From Thiofilum flexile DSM 14609 (GTDB lineage: Bacteria; Pseudomonadota; Gammaproteobacteria; Thiotrichales; Thiotrichaceae): a stretch of 64,000 nucleotides of DNA. Shown piece after piece: positions 9,854 to 20,415 of this stretch. The stretch spans positions 62,001-126,000 of the forward strand of contig NZ_KB904816.1 in assembly GCF_000380185.1 (NCBI RefSeq), written 5' to 3'. The notes below the pieces were generated by a model. The model saw only the letters and a program-made list of their open reading frames with translations, was not told where the DNA came from and made no database searches. Position numbers and translations under genes: made by a program. Numbering within the stretch: the stretch's first letter is position 1; each line of letters starts with the position of its first letter.

Positions 9854-12148
9854 ATGTCTGCCTTAAGCCTTACTACTATCCAGCCACCGATTGCTAAACC
9901 TTTGTTTGAATTCCCAAAATATTGGGCAGAGTGCTATGGCACCGCAGAATACTTGCCCATGTCGCGCAAGGAAATGGACAAGCTCGGTTGGGACTCCTGC
10001 GACATTATTATAGTCACGGGTGATGCGTATGTGGATCATCCCTCCTTTGGGATGGCGGTGATTGGGCGCGTCTTAGAGGCACAAGGCTTTCGCGTCGGTA
10101 TTATTGCCCAACCCGATTGGCAATCTAAGGATGCCTTCATGGCACTGGGTAAGCCGAATCTATTTTTTGGTGTCGCGGCGGGTAATATGGACTCCATGAT
10201 CAACCGCTACACCGCTGACCGTAAAATTCGCTCCGATGATGCCTATACACCGGGCAATATAGGCGGCAAACGCCCTGATCGTGCCTCGATTGTTTATTCC
10301 CAACGCTGTAAAGAAGCTTATCCGGATGTACCGATTATTCTAGGCGGTATTGAGGCCTCATTGCGCCGGATCGCTCACTTTGACTACTGGCAAGAACAAG
10401 TGCGCCGCTCGATTTTAATCGATTCTGCGGCTGATTTATTGCTTTATGGTAATGCCGAGCGAGCGGTAGTCGAGGTAGCCCATCGCTTAGCTGCGGGTGA
10501 GTCGATGGAAGTGATTACGGATGTGCGGGGTACCGCGTTTATACGCCGTGGATCGCCAGAGGGCTGGATGGAAATTGACTCCACCCGTGTCGATCAGCCG
10601 GGGAAAATTGATCGCATTATCAATCCTTATCTCAATACTACTGAGATGGATGAGTGCGAAATTGAAAAGCGTAATGTGCAATGGTTTGAGTACCAAGACC
10701 CGCGCTCTAAACGTCCGGATGAGCATAAACTCACCTTCCATCCGCGTGCGCGTCTAGATCGGGCTAAAACCGTGATTCGTTTGCCCTCGTTTGAAAAGGT
10801 CAGCAAAGATAAAATTCTCTATGCCCATGCTAATCGAGTGTTGCATCTCGAAACCAATCCGGGCAATGCCAGAGCCTTGGTGCAAAAGCATGGTAATCAA
10901 GATGTGTGGATGAATCCGCCACCGATACCGCTTACTACACCCGAAATGGATCATGTGTTTGGGCTGCCGTATGCGCGTTTACCGCATCCTGACTATAAAG
11001 GTGAGCGGATTCCTGCCTATGAAATGATCCGTTTTTCCGTGAATATTATGCGTGGTTGTTTTGGGGGCTGTACCTTCTGTTCGATTACCGAGCACGAAGG
11101 GCGCATTATTCAAAATCGTTCGCGCGAGTCGATTTTGCGTGAGGTAGAGGAGATCCGCGATAAAGTACCGGGCTTTACTGGCGTGATTTCAGATTTAGGG
11201 GGGCCGACGGCGAATATGTATCGCTTGGCCTGCAAAGACCCGAAAATCGAAGCCTCCTGCCGTAAACCGAGCTGTGTCTATCCGGGGATTTGCCACAATC
11301 TCAATACCGATCATGCCGAGCTAAAAGCCTTATACCGCGAGGCTCGTACCTTACCCGGTATTAAGAAAGTGCTGATTGGTTCGGGGTTACGTTATGACCT
11401 AGCTGTTAAAGACCCTGAGTATGTCAAAGAACTAGTCACGCATCACGTCGGTGGCTACCTCAAAATTGCCCCTGAGCACACCGAAGAAGCGCCCCTGTCT
11501 AAAATGATGAAGCCGGGGATTGGTGCTTATGATGATTTTAAGCGTCTGTTTGAAAAGTACTCCAAAGAGGCAGGGAAAGAGCAATATTTAATCCCTTACT
11601 TTATCGCCGCACATCCGGGCACGACCGATGAGGATATGCTCAATCTCGCATTGTGGCTAAAGAAAAATGGTTTTCGTGCCGATCAAGTCCAAGCCTTTTA
11701 CCCCTCGCCGATGGCCTCAGCGACCACGATGTATTACACAGATAAAAATCCATTGCATCAGGTCACTTACAAAAGCGAAAAAGTCCATACCGCCAAATCC
11801 CCCGAACAACGCAAATTGCATAAAGCCTTTTTACGTTGGCATGACCCGAAAAATTGGCCTTTATTGCGTAAAGCGATTGCCGATATGGGGCGGCAGGAAT
11901 TAATTGGTGACGGTGAAAATCAATTAATCCCCCACTATAAAAAAGGTGAGGAGGATTTAGAGTATGTATCACACCGCCGCAAGAATAGTGATAAAGCCCA
12001 TCAAAAACGGGTAGAGGCAAGAGAGCAGAGTAAGCAAGCCGCAAAAGGGAATAATGCCAAAGGTAAACAACCTCAAAAAGGAACACTGTTGACTCAGCAT
12101 ACGGGGTTGCCGCCTAGGCCAAATAGTAAAAAAAATAGAGTGAGCTAG
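9854..12148 (+). CDS. ygiQ: YgiQ family radical SAM protein (UPF0313)
   Basis: The 764-residue protein matches the full-length YgiQ family. The N-terminal part contains [20 protein letters not shown] and [10 protein letters not shown], a cobalamin-binding-like region. The radical-SAM iron-sulfur motif is [12 protein letters not shown] at about residue 400. A C-terminal DUF3362-like extension ends in a Lys/Gln-rich tail. The molecular substrate is not established for the family. A possible -10 box TACAAT lies at 9818-9823, about 30 bases before the ATG. The gene is monocistronic by spacing. Confidence 0.95.
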   Translation: MSALSLTTIQPPIAKPLFEFPKYWAECYGTAEYLPMSRKEMDKLGWDSCDIIIVTGDAYVDHPSFGMAVIGRVLEAQGFRVGIIAQPDWQSKDAFMALGKPNLFFGVAAGNMDSMINRYTADRKIRSDDAYTPGNIGGKRPDRASIVYSQRCKEAYPDVPIILGGIEASLRRIAHFDYWQEQVRRSILIDSAADLLLYGNAERAVVEVAHRLAAGESMEVITDVRGTAFIRRGSPEGWMEIDSTRVDQPGKIDRIINPYLNTTEMDECEIEKRNVQWFEYQDPRSKRPDEHKLTFHPRARLDRAKTVIRLPSFEKVSKDKILYAHANRVLHLETNPGNARALVQKHGNQDVWMNPPPIPLTTPEMDHVFGLPYARLPHPDYKGERIPAYEMIRFSVNIMRGCFGGCTFCSITEHEGRIIQNRSRESILREVEEIRDKVPGFTGVISDLGGPTANMYRLACKDPKIEASCRKPSCVYPGICHNLNTDHAELKALYREARTLPGIKKVLIGSGLRYDLAVKDPEYVKELVTHHVGGYLKIAPEHTEEAPLSKMMKPGIGAYDDFKRLFEKYSKEAGKEQYLIPYFIAAHPGTTDEDMLNLALWLKKNGFRADQVQAFYPSPMASATTMYYTDKNPLHQVTYKSEKVHTAKSPEQRKLHKAFLRWHDPKNWPLLRKAIADMGRQELIGDGENQLIPHYKKGEEDLEYVSHRRKNSDKAHQKRVEAREQSKQAAKGNNAKGKQPQKGTLLTQHTGLPPRPNSKKNRVS

Positions 12149-12252
12149 TACAGTGGGTGCTGGTCTGAAGCTGGTAAAAATAGGTTTTTTTCATAGGCAT
12201 TACTGCTTAGACTAGTGCCGTCCTTTTGTTTGTTAGCAGAATATAAAACCCC

Positions 12253-13929
12253 ATGACCCAAAAACTCGAACTCACTTGGATTGGCAAAGATAAACGTCCT
12301 CGTTTGGAGCCGCGTATCCTGTTGGAAGACCCTACGAAGTCCTATCACGCTGCTGCTCGTGTGAGTGAGGCGGATCAGTTTGATAATCGTTTGATTTTTG
12401 GGGATAATTTATTGGCGCTGCGGGCGTTGGAGAGTGAGTTTACGGGTAAGATCAAATGTGTGTTTATTGACCCGCCCTATAATACGGGTAGTGCGTTTAC
12501 GCATTATGATGATGGGCTGGAGCATTCTATTTGGTTAGGGTTGATGCGGGATCGGCTGGAGATTATCCGGCGGTTGCTGTCTGATGATGGATCATTGTGG
12601 ATTACTATTGATGATAATGAATGCCATTATTTGAAGGTGATGTGTGATGAGATTTTTGGTCGGCAGAACTTTATTTCATCGTTAACTTGGATGAAACGTG
12701 TTTCTCCTGCTAATGATGCTAAGTATTTTAGTTCAGATCATGATTACATTCTTGTTTACGTAAAAACAAAAGAGTTATGGGGCTTGAATCGCTTGGAAAG
12801 AACAGAGCAACATAATTCTTCTTATAAAAATCCTGACAATGACTTAAGAGGGGCATGGAACTCTGTTACATATACAGGTAATAAAAACAGAACAGAGCGT
12901 CCAAACTTATATTATGCGATTAAAAACCCAAATACAGGGGAAAATATCTATCCACCTGATACTTTAACCTGGAGATATGGTTATGAGACTCATATTAAAA
13001 ATGAGAAAGAGAACCTCCTCTATTGGGGGAAAGATGGGAGGTCAAAAACCCCACGATTAAAAAAATTTTTAGATGATGCTGATGCAGTTGTTCCAAGAAG
13101 TATATGGCCTTACTCTGAAGTGGGTAGTACTCAGAGTGCTATGACTGAGCAAAAGGTTATGTTTCAGAGTCCATTTGCAACCCCAAAACCAGAGCAATTA
13201 CTAGAGCGAATTATTCATATTGCGACGAATGAAGGCGATTGGGTACTAGATTCCTTTGCAGGCAGCGGTACAACCGGCGCAGTAGCCCACAAAATGGGTC
13301 GCAAATGGATCATGGTCGAACTAGGCGAACACTGCCACACCCACATCATCCCGCGCCTGCAAAAAGTCATCGACGGCACCGATCAGGGCGGCATTAGCCA
13401 AACAGTAGACTGGCAAGGCGGCGGTGGCTTTCGCTATTACAAACTCGCACCCTCCCTACTAGAGCGCGACCGCTGGGGCAATCTCACCATTAACCTCGCC
13501 TATAACGCCGCCATGCTTAGCGAAGCCCTATGCAAACAACACGGCTACACCTATGCCCCCTCCGAAACCCTATTCTGGCAACAAGGCTATGCCAATGAGC
13601 GCAGCTTCCTCTATGCCACCACACAAAATCTATCCTTAGAACAATTACAGATACTAGCCGAAGAAGTCGGCGAACAACGCTCCTTATTGATCATCGCTGC
13701 TGCTTGGCGTGGCATCAGTGGCGAAGAAGCCAGCCGTCGCTGGCCTAACCTCACCCTGAAAAAAATCCCCAACAGCATCCTCAACCTCTGCGAATGGGGC
13801 AAAGACGACTACAGCCTCAACGTTGCTAACTTGCCGATGGCACAACCTGAGCCAAAACCATCGACCACAAAACCCACCACGAAGGCAGCCAATCCGCAGC
13901 AAACTAGCTTGTTTGGGGGGGATGTATGA
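12253..13929 (+). CDS. Type III restriction-modification methyltransferase (Mod), adenine-specific
   Basis: The 558-residue N6-adenine DNA methyltransferase modifies one strand of a short recognition site and provides specificity for the nuclease subunit. The catalytic motif DPPYNTGS is at about 73-80, before the SAM-binding motif SFAGSGTTGAVAH at about 333-345, the beta-class order of Type III Mod proteins. The target-recognition region lies between them (about 145-315) and is visibly AT-richer than its flanks, while the last third uses strikingly C-ending codons. This mosaic suggests exchange of the recognition domain. The stop overlaps the next gene by four bases (ATGA), indicating coupled translation. 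Confidence 0.93.
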   Translation: MTQKLELTWIGKDKRPRLEPRILLEDPTKSYHAAARVSEADQFDNRLIFGDNLLALRALESEFTGKIKCVFIDPPYNTGSAFTHYDDGLEHSIWLGLMRDRLEIIRRLLSDDGSLWITIDDNECHYLKVMCDEIFGRQNFISSLTWMKRVSPANDAKYFSSDHDYILVYVKTKELWGLNRLERTEQHNSSYKNPDNDLRGAWNSVTYTGNKNRTERPNLYYAIKNPNTGENIYPPDTLTWRYGYETHIKNEKENLLYWGKDGRSKTPRLKKFLDDADAVVPRSIWPYSEVGSTQSAMTEQKVMFQSPFATPKPEQLLERIIHIATNEGDWVLDSFAGSGTTGAVAHKMGRKWIMVELGEHCHTHIIPRLQKVIDGTDQGGISQTVDWQGGGGFRYYKLAPSLLERDRWGNLTINLAYNAAMLSEALCKQHGYTYAPSETLFWQQGYANERSFLYATTQNLSLEQLQILAEEVGEQRSLLIIAAAWRGISGEEASRRWPNLTLKKIPNSILNLCEWGKDDYSLNVANLPMAQPEPKPSTTKPTTKAANPQQTSLFGGDV

Positions 13930-14666
13930 GTGATTTGACCAATGCTGAGCTGATTATCCGTATTCGCGATATTTGGGAGGCATCACGCCAACAAGTGATA
14001 CGCTCAGTTAATTCTGCTCATGTCTGTGCGAATTGGCTAATTGGTAGACAGATTGTAGAAGCTGAGCAAAACGGCGAGCAACGCGCTGAATATGGCAAAA
14101 ACTTATTAAAAACACTTTCAAAACAACTCAGTACCGAATACGGAAATGGCTTCTCAGTAAGTGCTTTGCAATATATGAGAGCATTTTTTTTGGCCTATCC
14201 TGCTCTACTGCCAATTCAACACGCAGTGCGTGTTATTTCTCTTGAATCAGCACCAACCGATGCGACTTGGCAGCCCGGCAAGCTTCATGTGGGTTTATCA
14301 TGGACGCACTACCGCACCTTGTTAAAAGTTGAGCGGCAAGAGGCGCGTGATTTTTACGAGATTGAAACCATCCGCAATGGCTGGTCGGCTCGACAGCTAG
14401 AGCGGCAAATTGCCTCATTATTGTTTGACCGTTTGCTGAAAAGCCGTGATAAGGCTGGGGTGATGGCACTAGCTAATCAGGGCTTACAACCAACTCGCCC
14501 ACTAGATGTGATCAAAGACCCTTATGTATTAGAGTTTCTGAATCTACCCGAAGCTACTCAATGGCATGAAAGCGAGTTAGAGCAAGCATTACTGGCTCAA
14601 TTACAAGCTGAGTTACAACGTGAATTAAACCAATTTGCGGCGTTGCCGAAAGAAGAAACACTATGA
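13926..14666 (+). CDS. DUF1016 (YhcG-like) N-terminal domain protein lacking its nuclease domain
   Basis: Its 246 residues match the DUF1016 N-terminal region: ELIIRIRDIWEASRQQV, YGKNLLKTLSKQLSTEYG, FSVSALQYMRAFF and the LSWTHYRTLLKVE segment, up to VLEFLNLPEATQWHESELEQ. Full-length YhcG-type proteins then continue into a PD-(D/E)XK nuclease of about 120 residues. Here the protein ends about 25 residues after that junction, so the nuclease is absent. It overlaps mod upstream and res downstream by four bases each, so it is built into the Type III operon. A DNA-binding or accessory role for the Mod-Res complex is inference. Confidence 0.88.
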   Translation: MSDLTNAELIIRIRDIWEASRQQVIRSVNSAHVCANWLIGRQIVEAEQNGEQRAEYGKNLLKTLSKQLSTEYGNGFSVSALQYMRAFFLAYPALLPIQHAVRVISLESAPTDATWQPGKLHVGLSWTHYRTLLKVERQEARDFYEIETIRNGWSARQLERQIASLLFDRLLKSRDKAGVMALANQGLQPTRPLDVIKDPYVLEFLNLPEATQWHESELEQALLAQLQAELQRELNQFAALPKEETL

Positions 14667-17359
14667 CACGCCAACAAACCTTACATGACATTAAAACCAG
14701 CCTATCCCTACGCTCACCCCAAGCCGAATCCCTGCAAAAACTGGCTACTGCACTAGATGTTGCTCCTGCGTTACTACAAACAGGCGAGCGCGACCTTAGC
14801 GCTATCCTCTCTAGTTTGAAACAGCAATTTCCCACCTTGGAAGATTTCGAGCGTGAATTTCCCTCGCTGTGTTTTGCATTGGCAACTGGGGTGGGTAAGA
14901 CGCGCTTAATGGGAGCCTTCATCACCTATTTGCATCTAGCTTATGGCCTCAATAACTTCTTTGTACTCGCGCCTAATCTAACGGTCTATAACAAACTGAT
15001 TGCCGATTTTACCCCTAATACACCCAAATACGTGTTTAAGGGGATTCACCATTTCGTATTCCAGCCCCCAGAAATCATTACCGGCGATAATTACGACTAT
15101 CGTGCAGCACAAATACAGAGCAGTTTGCTTTCACCTGTCACTATTAATATTTTTAATATTGCCAAGATCAATTCAGAAGTGAGAGGGGGCAAGGAGCCAC
15201 GCATCAAGCGCATGAAGGAAGTGCTGGGTGATAGCTATTTCAACTATCTCGCCAATCTACCCGATTTAGTCATGCTCATGGACGAATCGCACCGCTACCG
15301 GGCTAGTGCTGGGGTACGCTCTATTAATGAGCTTAAGCCCTTATTCGGCCTTGAACTCACCGCCACTCCATTCGTGGAAACCAGTCGTGGCACCAGCGCT
15401 TTCAAAAATGTGGTAATGGATTACCCACTAGCACGGGCTATGGTGGATGGTTTCGTCAAGGAGCCTGCAGTTGTCACTCAACGTGGTTTTACAGCTACTG
15501 ATTATTCAGCCGATGAAATCGAGCATATCAAGCTGGAGGATGGTATTCGTCTACACGAAATCACCAAGGTAGAGTTGATGACCTACGCTCGTGAAAATAA
15601 TGTACCTATTGTCAAACCCTTTATGTTGGTAATTGCACGGGATACTACCCATGCAGCGCAATTGCTTGCAAAGGTTCAGACCTTGTTTGATGGGCGTTAT
15701 CAGGGTAAGGCCATTCAAGTGGATAGCAGTAGGTCAGGTGCGGAAGAGGAGGAAATGATTAACCGACTGCTAGCAGTGGAAAGTGTTGATGAACCAACTG
15801 AAATCGTCATTCACGTCAATATGCTTAAGGAAGGTTGGGATGTCACCAATCTCTACACCATTGTGCCATTGCGTGCTGCTAATGCTCGTACTCTAATTGA
15901 GCAGTCGATTGGACGCGGTCTACGCTTGCCCTATGGCAAACGTACGGGTAATGCCGCCGTTGACCGACTCAATATTGTTGCTCATGACCGCTTTCAAGAA
16001 ATCCTTGATGAGGCTAACCGAGGTGATTCACCCATTCGCCTCCAGCGCGTGATTTTGGATGCGCCAACGCCAGACGATAAAAAAATAAGCATTGAAGTCC
16101 CATCCAATATTGGGGTTATGATTGATGATAGCATTTATTTCAAAATGCAACGGAGGGCTGAAACGGCTGCAACAATTCCGACCCCTGAACCCCTTTTCAA
16201 AACCGAAGCAGAGCGTGAAGCTGCCCGTGTTGTAGTCGATGTGGCGGCTGGCTATGCGGTTAAGCGGGAGCTTGTTCCTACTAGTCAAGCGCTGCTACAG
16301 CCCGAAATCCGCCACGCGATTCAAAAGGACGTTAGCGAGCGCCTGACCCCGCAACAAGGCGCATTATTCACGGCTGAGAATGCTCCCGATCTTGCCGCCA
16401 TTGTTGCTAAAACTACAGCTATTATGGTACAGCAAAGCATCGATATTCCCCGTATTTTGGTTAATCCTACCGGCGAGGTGGAAACTGGCTTTCACCCGTT
16501 TAAACTGAATGTTAGCGGTCTGCACCTGCAACCTGGTGAGCGTGAGCTGGTCGGGCAGATGCTGCGTACCAACAAACAATTCTATCTCAAAGCCGATGCA
16601 GGCAAACAGGAGCAGCGGCTGGAGGATTATGTCGTATTTGCCCTGCTTGATTACGATGATATTGACTATTTTAGCCAGAAGGAAATCCTTTACGATCTTG
16701 CTGGGCAAATGGTGACGCATCTACGCTCCTATCTATCGGAAGAAGAAGCACATAACGTATTGAACAAGGATCGTCACCTGATTGCCCGTGAAATTCATGC
16801 TCAGATGCTCACTCATTTCTGGGAAAGGGCTAGTAGTTATGAGGTGCAGGTTAGTCGAGGTTTCACACCACTGAAAACATGTAATTTTACTACTTCCGCT
16901 AATCAGCCCTTATGCTTTTACCGAGAAACTGTACTAGAAACTAGCCGTATCAAACAGATGCTGTTTGGTGGTTTTGAGCGTTGTCTATATCCTGCCCAGA
17001 AATTTGACTCTGATACAGAGCGTCGTTTTGCTATTTTGCTAGAACGGGATGCACAAAAGTGGTTTAAGCCAGTGAAGGGGCAGTTCCAGATTTACTACAA
17101 GCAAGGAAGTGAGCAGCCAGAGTATGTACCTGATTTTGTCGCAGAAACTGATGATGCTATTTTAATGGTAGAAACCAAGGCTAGGACAGACATAGATTCT
17201 CAAGAGGTGCAAGCTAAGGCCGATGCAGCGCGTCGCTGGTGTCAGCAAGCATCCACTTATGCACAAGAGCAGGGAGGGAAAACGTGGTATTACCTGCTGA
17301 TTCCACATGACGAAGTGAAGGAGGATAAGAGGCTAGTGGATTTCCTAAGATTTCAGTAA
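14663..17359 (+). CDS. Type III restriction enzyme helicase-nuclease subunit (Res)
   Basis: The 898-residue protein is an SF2 helicase fused to a nuclease. Walker A is in ATGVGKTRLMGAF (about 74-86), the DEAD-like box is LMDESHRYRAS, motif III is ELTATPF, and the C-terminal helicase motif VI is QSIGRGLRLPYG. The C-terminal PD-(D/E)XK nuclease is visible as YVPDFVAE followed by VETKAR (about 823-842). With Mod it should translocate on DNA and cut next to unmodified sites. The start overlaps the DUF1016 gene by four bases. All key motifs are intact, so the system looks functional. Confidence 0.94.
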   Translation: MTRQQTLHDIKTSLSLRSPQAESLQKLATALDVAPALLQTGERDLSAILSSLKQQFPTLEDFEREFPSLCFALATGVGKTRLMGAFITYLHLAYGLNNFFVLAPNLTVYNKLIADFTPNTPKYVFKGIHHFVFQPPEIITGDNYDYRAAQIQSSLLSPVTINIFNIAKINSEVRGGKEPRIKRMKEVLGDSYFNYLANLPDLVMLMDESHRYRASAGVRSINELKPLFGLELTATPFVETSRGTSAFKNVVMDYPLARAMVDGFVKEPAVVTQRGFTATDYSADEIEHIKLEDGIRLHEITKVELMTYARENNVPIVKPFMLVIARDTTHAAQLLAKVQTLFDGRYQGKAIQVDSSRSGAEEEEMINRLLAVESVDEPTEIVIHVNMLKEGWDVTNLYTIVPLRAANARTLIEQSIGRGLRLPYGKRTGNAAVDRLNIVAHDRFQEILDEANRGDSPIRLQRVILDAPTPDDKKISIEVPSNIGVMIDDSIYFKMQRRAETAATIPTPEPLFKTEAEREAARVVVDVAAGYAVKRELVPTSQALLQPEIRHAIQKDVSERLTPQQGALFTAENAPDLAAIVAKTTAIMVQQSIDIPRILVNPTGEVETGFHPFKLNVSGLHLQPGERELVGQMLRTNKQFYLKADAGKQEQRLEDYVVFALLDYDDIDYFSQKEILYDLAGQMVTHLRSYLSEEEAHNVLNKDRHLIAREIHAQMLTHFWERASSYEVQVSRGFTPLKTCNFTTSANQPLCFYRETVLETSRIKQMLFGGFERCLYPAQKFDSDTERRFAILLERDAQKWFKPVKGQFQIYYKQGSEQPEYVPDFVAETDDAILMVETKARTDIDSQEVQAKADAARRWCQQASTYAQEQGGKTWYYLLIPHDEVKEDKRLVDFLRFQ

Positions 17360-17381
17360 TGAAATATAAGAGGTCATAAAC

Positions 17382-17756
17382 CTAAAATGAAGATAGGGTG
17401 AGCAAGGCTATTTCTTCTAATAGCTGATTTAATGAAAAAGGTTTTTGTAGAAATATAATCTTATTTTTAGAAAAAAGATTATTGAGAGTTTCGGTTTTTT
17501 TCAAAAAACCAGTCATAAAAATAACAGCAATATCAGGCCATTGTTGGCGTACTGAGTTAATAAACTGCACGCCATCCCCATCGGGTAAATTCATATCCGT
17601 GATAATGACATCAAAATGCTGCTGTAATAGGTTTCGCGCTTCTGCCAAGCTATGAGCTTTTTGTACCTGATAATTATGATCTAATAAAAAAAGCTCTATT
17701 AATTGAGCATAAGTGGTTTCATCCTCAAGGAGTAAAATAGAGAGTGCTTGGCTCAT
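17382..17756 (-). CDS. Single-domain response regulator (receiver)
   Basis: The 124-residue protein consists of one receiver domain: acidic pocket LLLEDE at the N-terminus, phospho-acceptor Asp in IITDMNLPDGDG (about residue 54), Thr in FMTGF and Lys in LQKPFS. There is no output domain, so it probably acts as a phosphate relay, sink or protein-interaction switch. Its start overlaps the Hpt gene by four bases, so the two are translationally coupled. The last gene of the signalling block. Confidence 0.92.
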   Translation of the reverse strand: MSQALSILLLEDETTYAQLIELFLLDHNYQVQKAHSLAEARNLLQQHFDVIITDMNLPDGDGVQFINSVRQQWPDIAVIFMTGFLKKTETLNNLFSKNKIIFLQKPFSLNQLLEEIALLTLSSF

Positions 17757-18118
17757 GGTACAGCTCTACTTAAATATTGATTAAATAAATCCTCTAAACA
17801 CTGTAATAAGTGATCAAGCTTTTTACTAATGATAGAGTTAGAACACTCCGTAGCCTGTGGTAAGGCTAATAAAAAAGTACAATCATTAGAAACTATCTCC
17901 ACACCTAATAACTCAGCAACACCATAAAGCTGATGAAGAATTCTTTTAATCTGAATAGTATCACCTGCCTGATTAGCTAGAGTAATACGCTGATGGTAAT
18001 CCTTACAAGAATTAAAGAAGCTACATAATAACTCTAAATAAACGCTCTCTGAATAGCCAATATTCTTCAAGCCTTTATCAATATTAATACCAGTAATCTG
18101 TTCTATGTTTTTTAGCAT
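17753..18118 (-). CDS. Histidine-phosphotransfer (Hpt) domain protein
   Basis: The 121-residue protein is mainly helical. The segment IKRILHQLYGVAELLG resembles the Hpt consensus HxLKGxAxxLG, with the candidate phospho-histidine at about residue 63 and Tyr in place of the usual Lys. The conserved spacing and the position between two receiver-containing genes support the call. It starts 12 bases after the GGDEF-EAL gene and overlaps the receiver gene downstream. It probably shuttles phosphate from the hybrid kinase to the two regulators. Identification rests on motif and context. Confidence 0.78.
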   Translation of the reverse strand: MLKNIEQITGINIDKGLKNIGYSESVYLELLCSFFNSCKDYHQRITLANQAGDTIQIKRILHQLYGVAELLGVEIVSNDCTFLLALPQATECSNSIISKKLDHLLQCLEDLFNQYLSRAVP

Positions 18119-18129
18119 AAGTTCTCTTT

Positions 18130-20307
18130 TTAACGTGTCCGAGTAAAGTATTGAGCTAACTTATTTGCACTTAACGAGGGGCTAAAATAAAAACCCTGAA
18201 CAAAATCACACTCATGTTCTTGTAAAAATAGTAGTTGTTCTTTAGTTTCTACACCTTCAGCAACAATTTTAATATTTAAGTTATAGGCCAATGAAATTAA
18301 AGATTTCAGAATTTGATTGTTTTTTTCACTGCTAAATATTTCTGCGACAAATAGCTTATCTATTTTTAATACATCAAACTGAAAGCTTTTTAATAATTTC
18401 ATAGAGGAGAATCCTACTCCAAAATCATCAATAGCAAACTGAATGCCTAACTGATGCAATTCTTCCAAAGCTTTAAAACTGCCAGGTGAGACATTGATGA
18501 GTGAGTTTTCAGTAATTTCAAGAGTAATTTTATGAAAAGGGATATTGTATCTTATTAGAGGTGTAGTGATTTTGTGTAAAAAATCTTTTTGTATGATTTG
18601 TTCTGCACACACATTAACAGAAATACTCTTAAAGTCTAGGTCTTGTATCATCCACTGATGAATTTGCTCACAAACTTTATTCAGCACAAAATAAGAAATA
18701 TCTTTAATAAAACCTATTTTTTTGGCACTTTCTAAAAAGTCATCTGCTTTTAGCTTCCCACTAACAGGATGATTCCAGCGTATTAAAGCCTCTGCTCCAA
18801 TATACTCTTGTGTTTGAGTAGAAAATTGAGGCTGATATTCTACAAAAAAACTATTATTAGCCAATAAAGCAGGGAGTTTATGCTTAATTTCTAACTCTAG
18901 ACCGTGTATTTTAGCTAGGTACTCATCGTATAGATAATAATTGCCTGCTCGGTTTTCCTTGGCTTTATATAATGCAAGATCAGTGCGACCTAAAATATCC
19001 TCAGTACTCAAGTGTTTATCATCACAAATACTAACACCGATACTAACCGTAATATTAAGCTGTAGTCCAGAATTAAATTGATAAGCAGCATTTAGTGATT
19101 CGGAAAGATTAGCGACTAACTGTAATAGTTCTGTTTTATCTTTAAAACCATTAATAATCAAACTAAACTCATCCCCACCGAGGCGAGCTATTTTTTCCTT
19201 GGCAATGCTAGAGGCTAATAAACGTTGAGCAAGCATAATCAGTAGCTCATCACCCGTAATATGCCCATAGCCATCATTAATTTGTTTAAAATAGTCAATA
19301 TCCAGTAATAAAATAGCAAATAGTTGATTAGAAGATTGTAGCTGGATCAGTTCCTTTTTTAAGAGCATCATGAATAAGGCTCGATTAGAAAGGCCGGTCA
19401 TTGAATCTTTATAGGCTAAGGCATAGAGTCGTGATTCAATTAGTTTACGTTGACTGATATCGCTAAAATTAATGAGAATATGAGATTTACCGCTCTTATC
19501 CATCATGGGTCTAGAGCGAAATTCTACTGGAAAGCCACGATGATCTTTGTCATACCATAGTGCGTCAGAGGAAAATATTTCTTTATGAATAGAAATAGGG
19601 TTTCCTAGAACATCTATAGTGCCTAGATCGTGATTCAGTGGATAAAGATTTAGGTTTTCACCTTCTAACTGTTCAGTATAGTGATAGCCTAATAAGCGTA
19701 ATGCGGTATTATTAGCCTGTAAACAAACCCCCTGAGCATTAACAATAAGACTGCCTTCTTCTAAGCTACTGACTACACCACTCATATCACCTTTAACCAA
19801 AAAATGATTGGCTTCATCTAATGCTTGTTTTATTTTATGTAAGTTTTCTGTTTGTGTTACAACAGCATGCTCTAAGGTACATCTTAACCAATACATATTT
19901 CTATGCTTTTGTAAGCGAGCTAATAAGACCTCTGCCTCAAAAGGTTTAGTTATATAATCAACTCCGCCGGATTGAAACCCCGCTATTTTATCTTGATCTT
20001 CCCCTTTTATAGTAATAAAAATAATGGGTATGTTTTTTGTACTAGGCATGCTTTTGAGTCTTCTACATATCTCAAAACCATCCATTTCGGGCATCATAAC
20101 GTCCAGTAAAATAATATCAGGACGTTCTTTTTCTATAATTTCGATGCTTTTTAAACTATCACTGCAGGTTATAACTTGATAGCCTGATTTTTTGAGTAAA
20201 ATTTCCAAAAACCGTAAAATAGTTTTTTCATCATCAACGGCGAGTATCTTGGTCATACCGAGATCTGGCTTGCTAGGGATAGAGGTAAATATTGCGTTCA
20301 TTTCCAT
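18130..20307 (-). CDS. Response regulator with PAS, GGDEF and EAL domains (c-di-GMP turnover)
   Basis: The 725-residue protein has domains in this order. A receiver at about 18-135 carries Asp in ILLDVMMPEMDG. A PAS domain lies at about 165-290. The GGDEF domain (about 295-460) has intact RLGGDEFSLI. The EAL domain (about 475-720) has GAEALIRWNHP, SVNVCAEQ, EITENS, IDDFGVGFSS, LKIDKLF and AEGVET. Both catalytic halves therefore look complete, while the allosteric RxxD site just ahead of GGDEF is not present. Phosphorylation through the neighbouring Hpt probably tunes synthesis or breakdown of c-di-GMP. The net direction cannot be read from sequence. Confidence 0.93.
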   Translation of the reverse strand: MEMNAIFTSIPSKPDLGMTKILAVDDEKTILRFLEILLKKSGYQVITCSDSLKSIEIIEKERPDIILLDVMMPEMDGFEICRRLKSMPSTKNIPIIFITIKGEDQDKIAGFQSGGVDYITKPFEAEVLLARLQKHRNMYWLRCTLEHAVVTQTENLHKIKQALDEANHFLVKGDMSGVVSSLEEGSLIVNAQGVCLQANNTALRLLGYHYTEQLEGENLNLYPLNHDLGTIDVLGNPISIHKEIFSSDALWYDKDHRGFPVEFRSRPMMDKSGKSHILINFSDISQRKLIESRLYALAYKDSMTGLSNRALFMMLLKKELIQLQSSNQLFAILLLDIDYFKQINDGYGHITGDELLIMLAQRLLASSIAKEKIARLGGDEFSLIINGFKDKTELLQLVANLSESLNAAYQFNSGLQLNITVSIGVSICDDKHLSTEDILGRTDLALYKAKENRAGNYYLYDEYLAKIHGLELEIKHKLPALLANNSFFVEYQPQFSTQTQEYIGAEALIRWNHPVSGKLKADDFLESAKKIGFIKDISYFVLNKVCEQIHQWMIQDLDFKSISVNVCAEQIIQKDFLHKITTPLIRYNIPFHKITLEITENSLINVSPGSFKALEELHQLGIQFAIDDFGVGFSSMKLLKSFQFDVLKIDKLFVAEIFSSEKNNQILKSLISLAYNLNIKIVAEGVETKEQLLFLQEHECDFVQGFYFSPSLSANKLAQYFTRTR

Positions 20308-20415
20308 AAATGAATCTAATCGTAAACGTTTCTATTAAGCTTTAGTTACTAAAACCAAGAAAAGTATTAAAGTTAATTTTAACAGCAAGCTATATCCTCA
20401 TTTTGCCTAAAAGAG

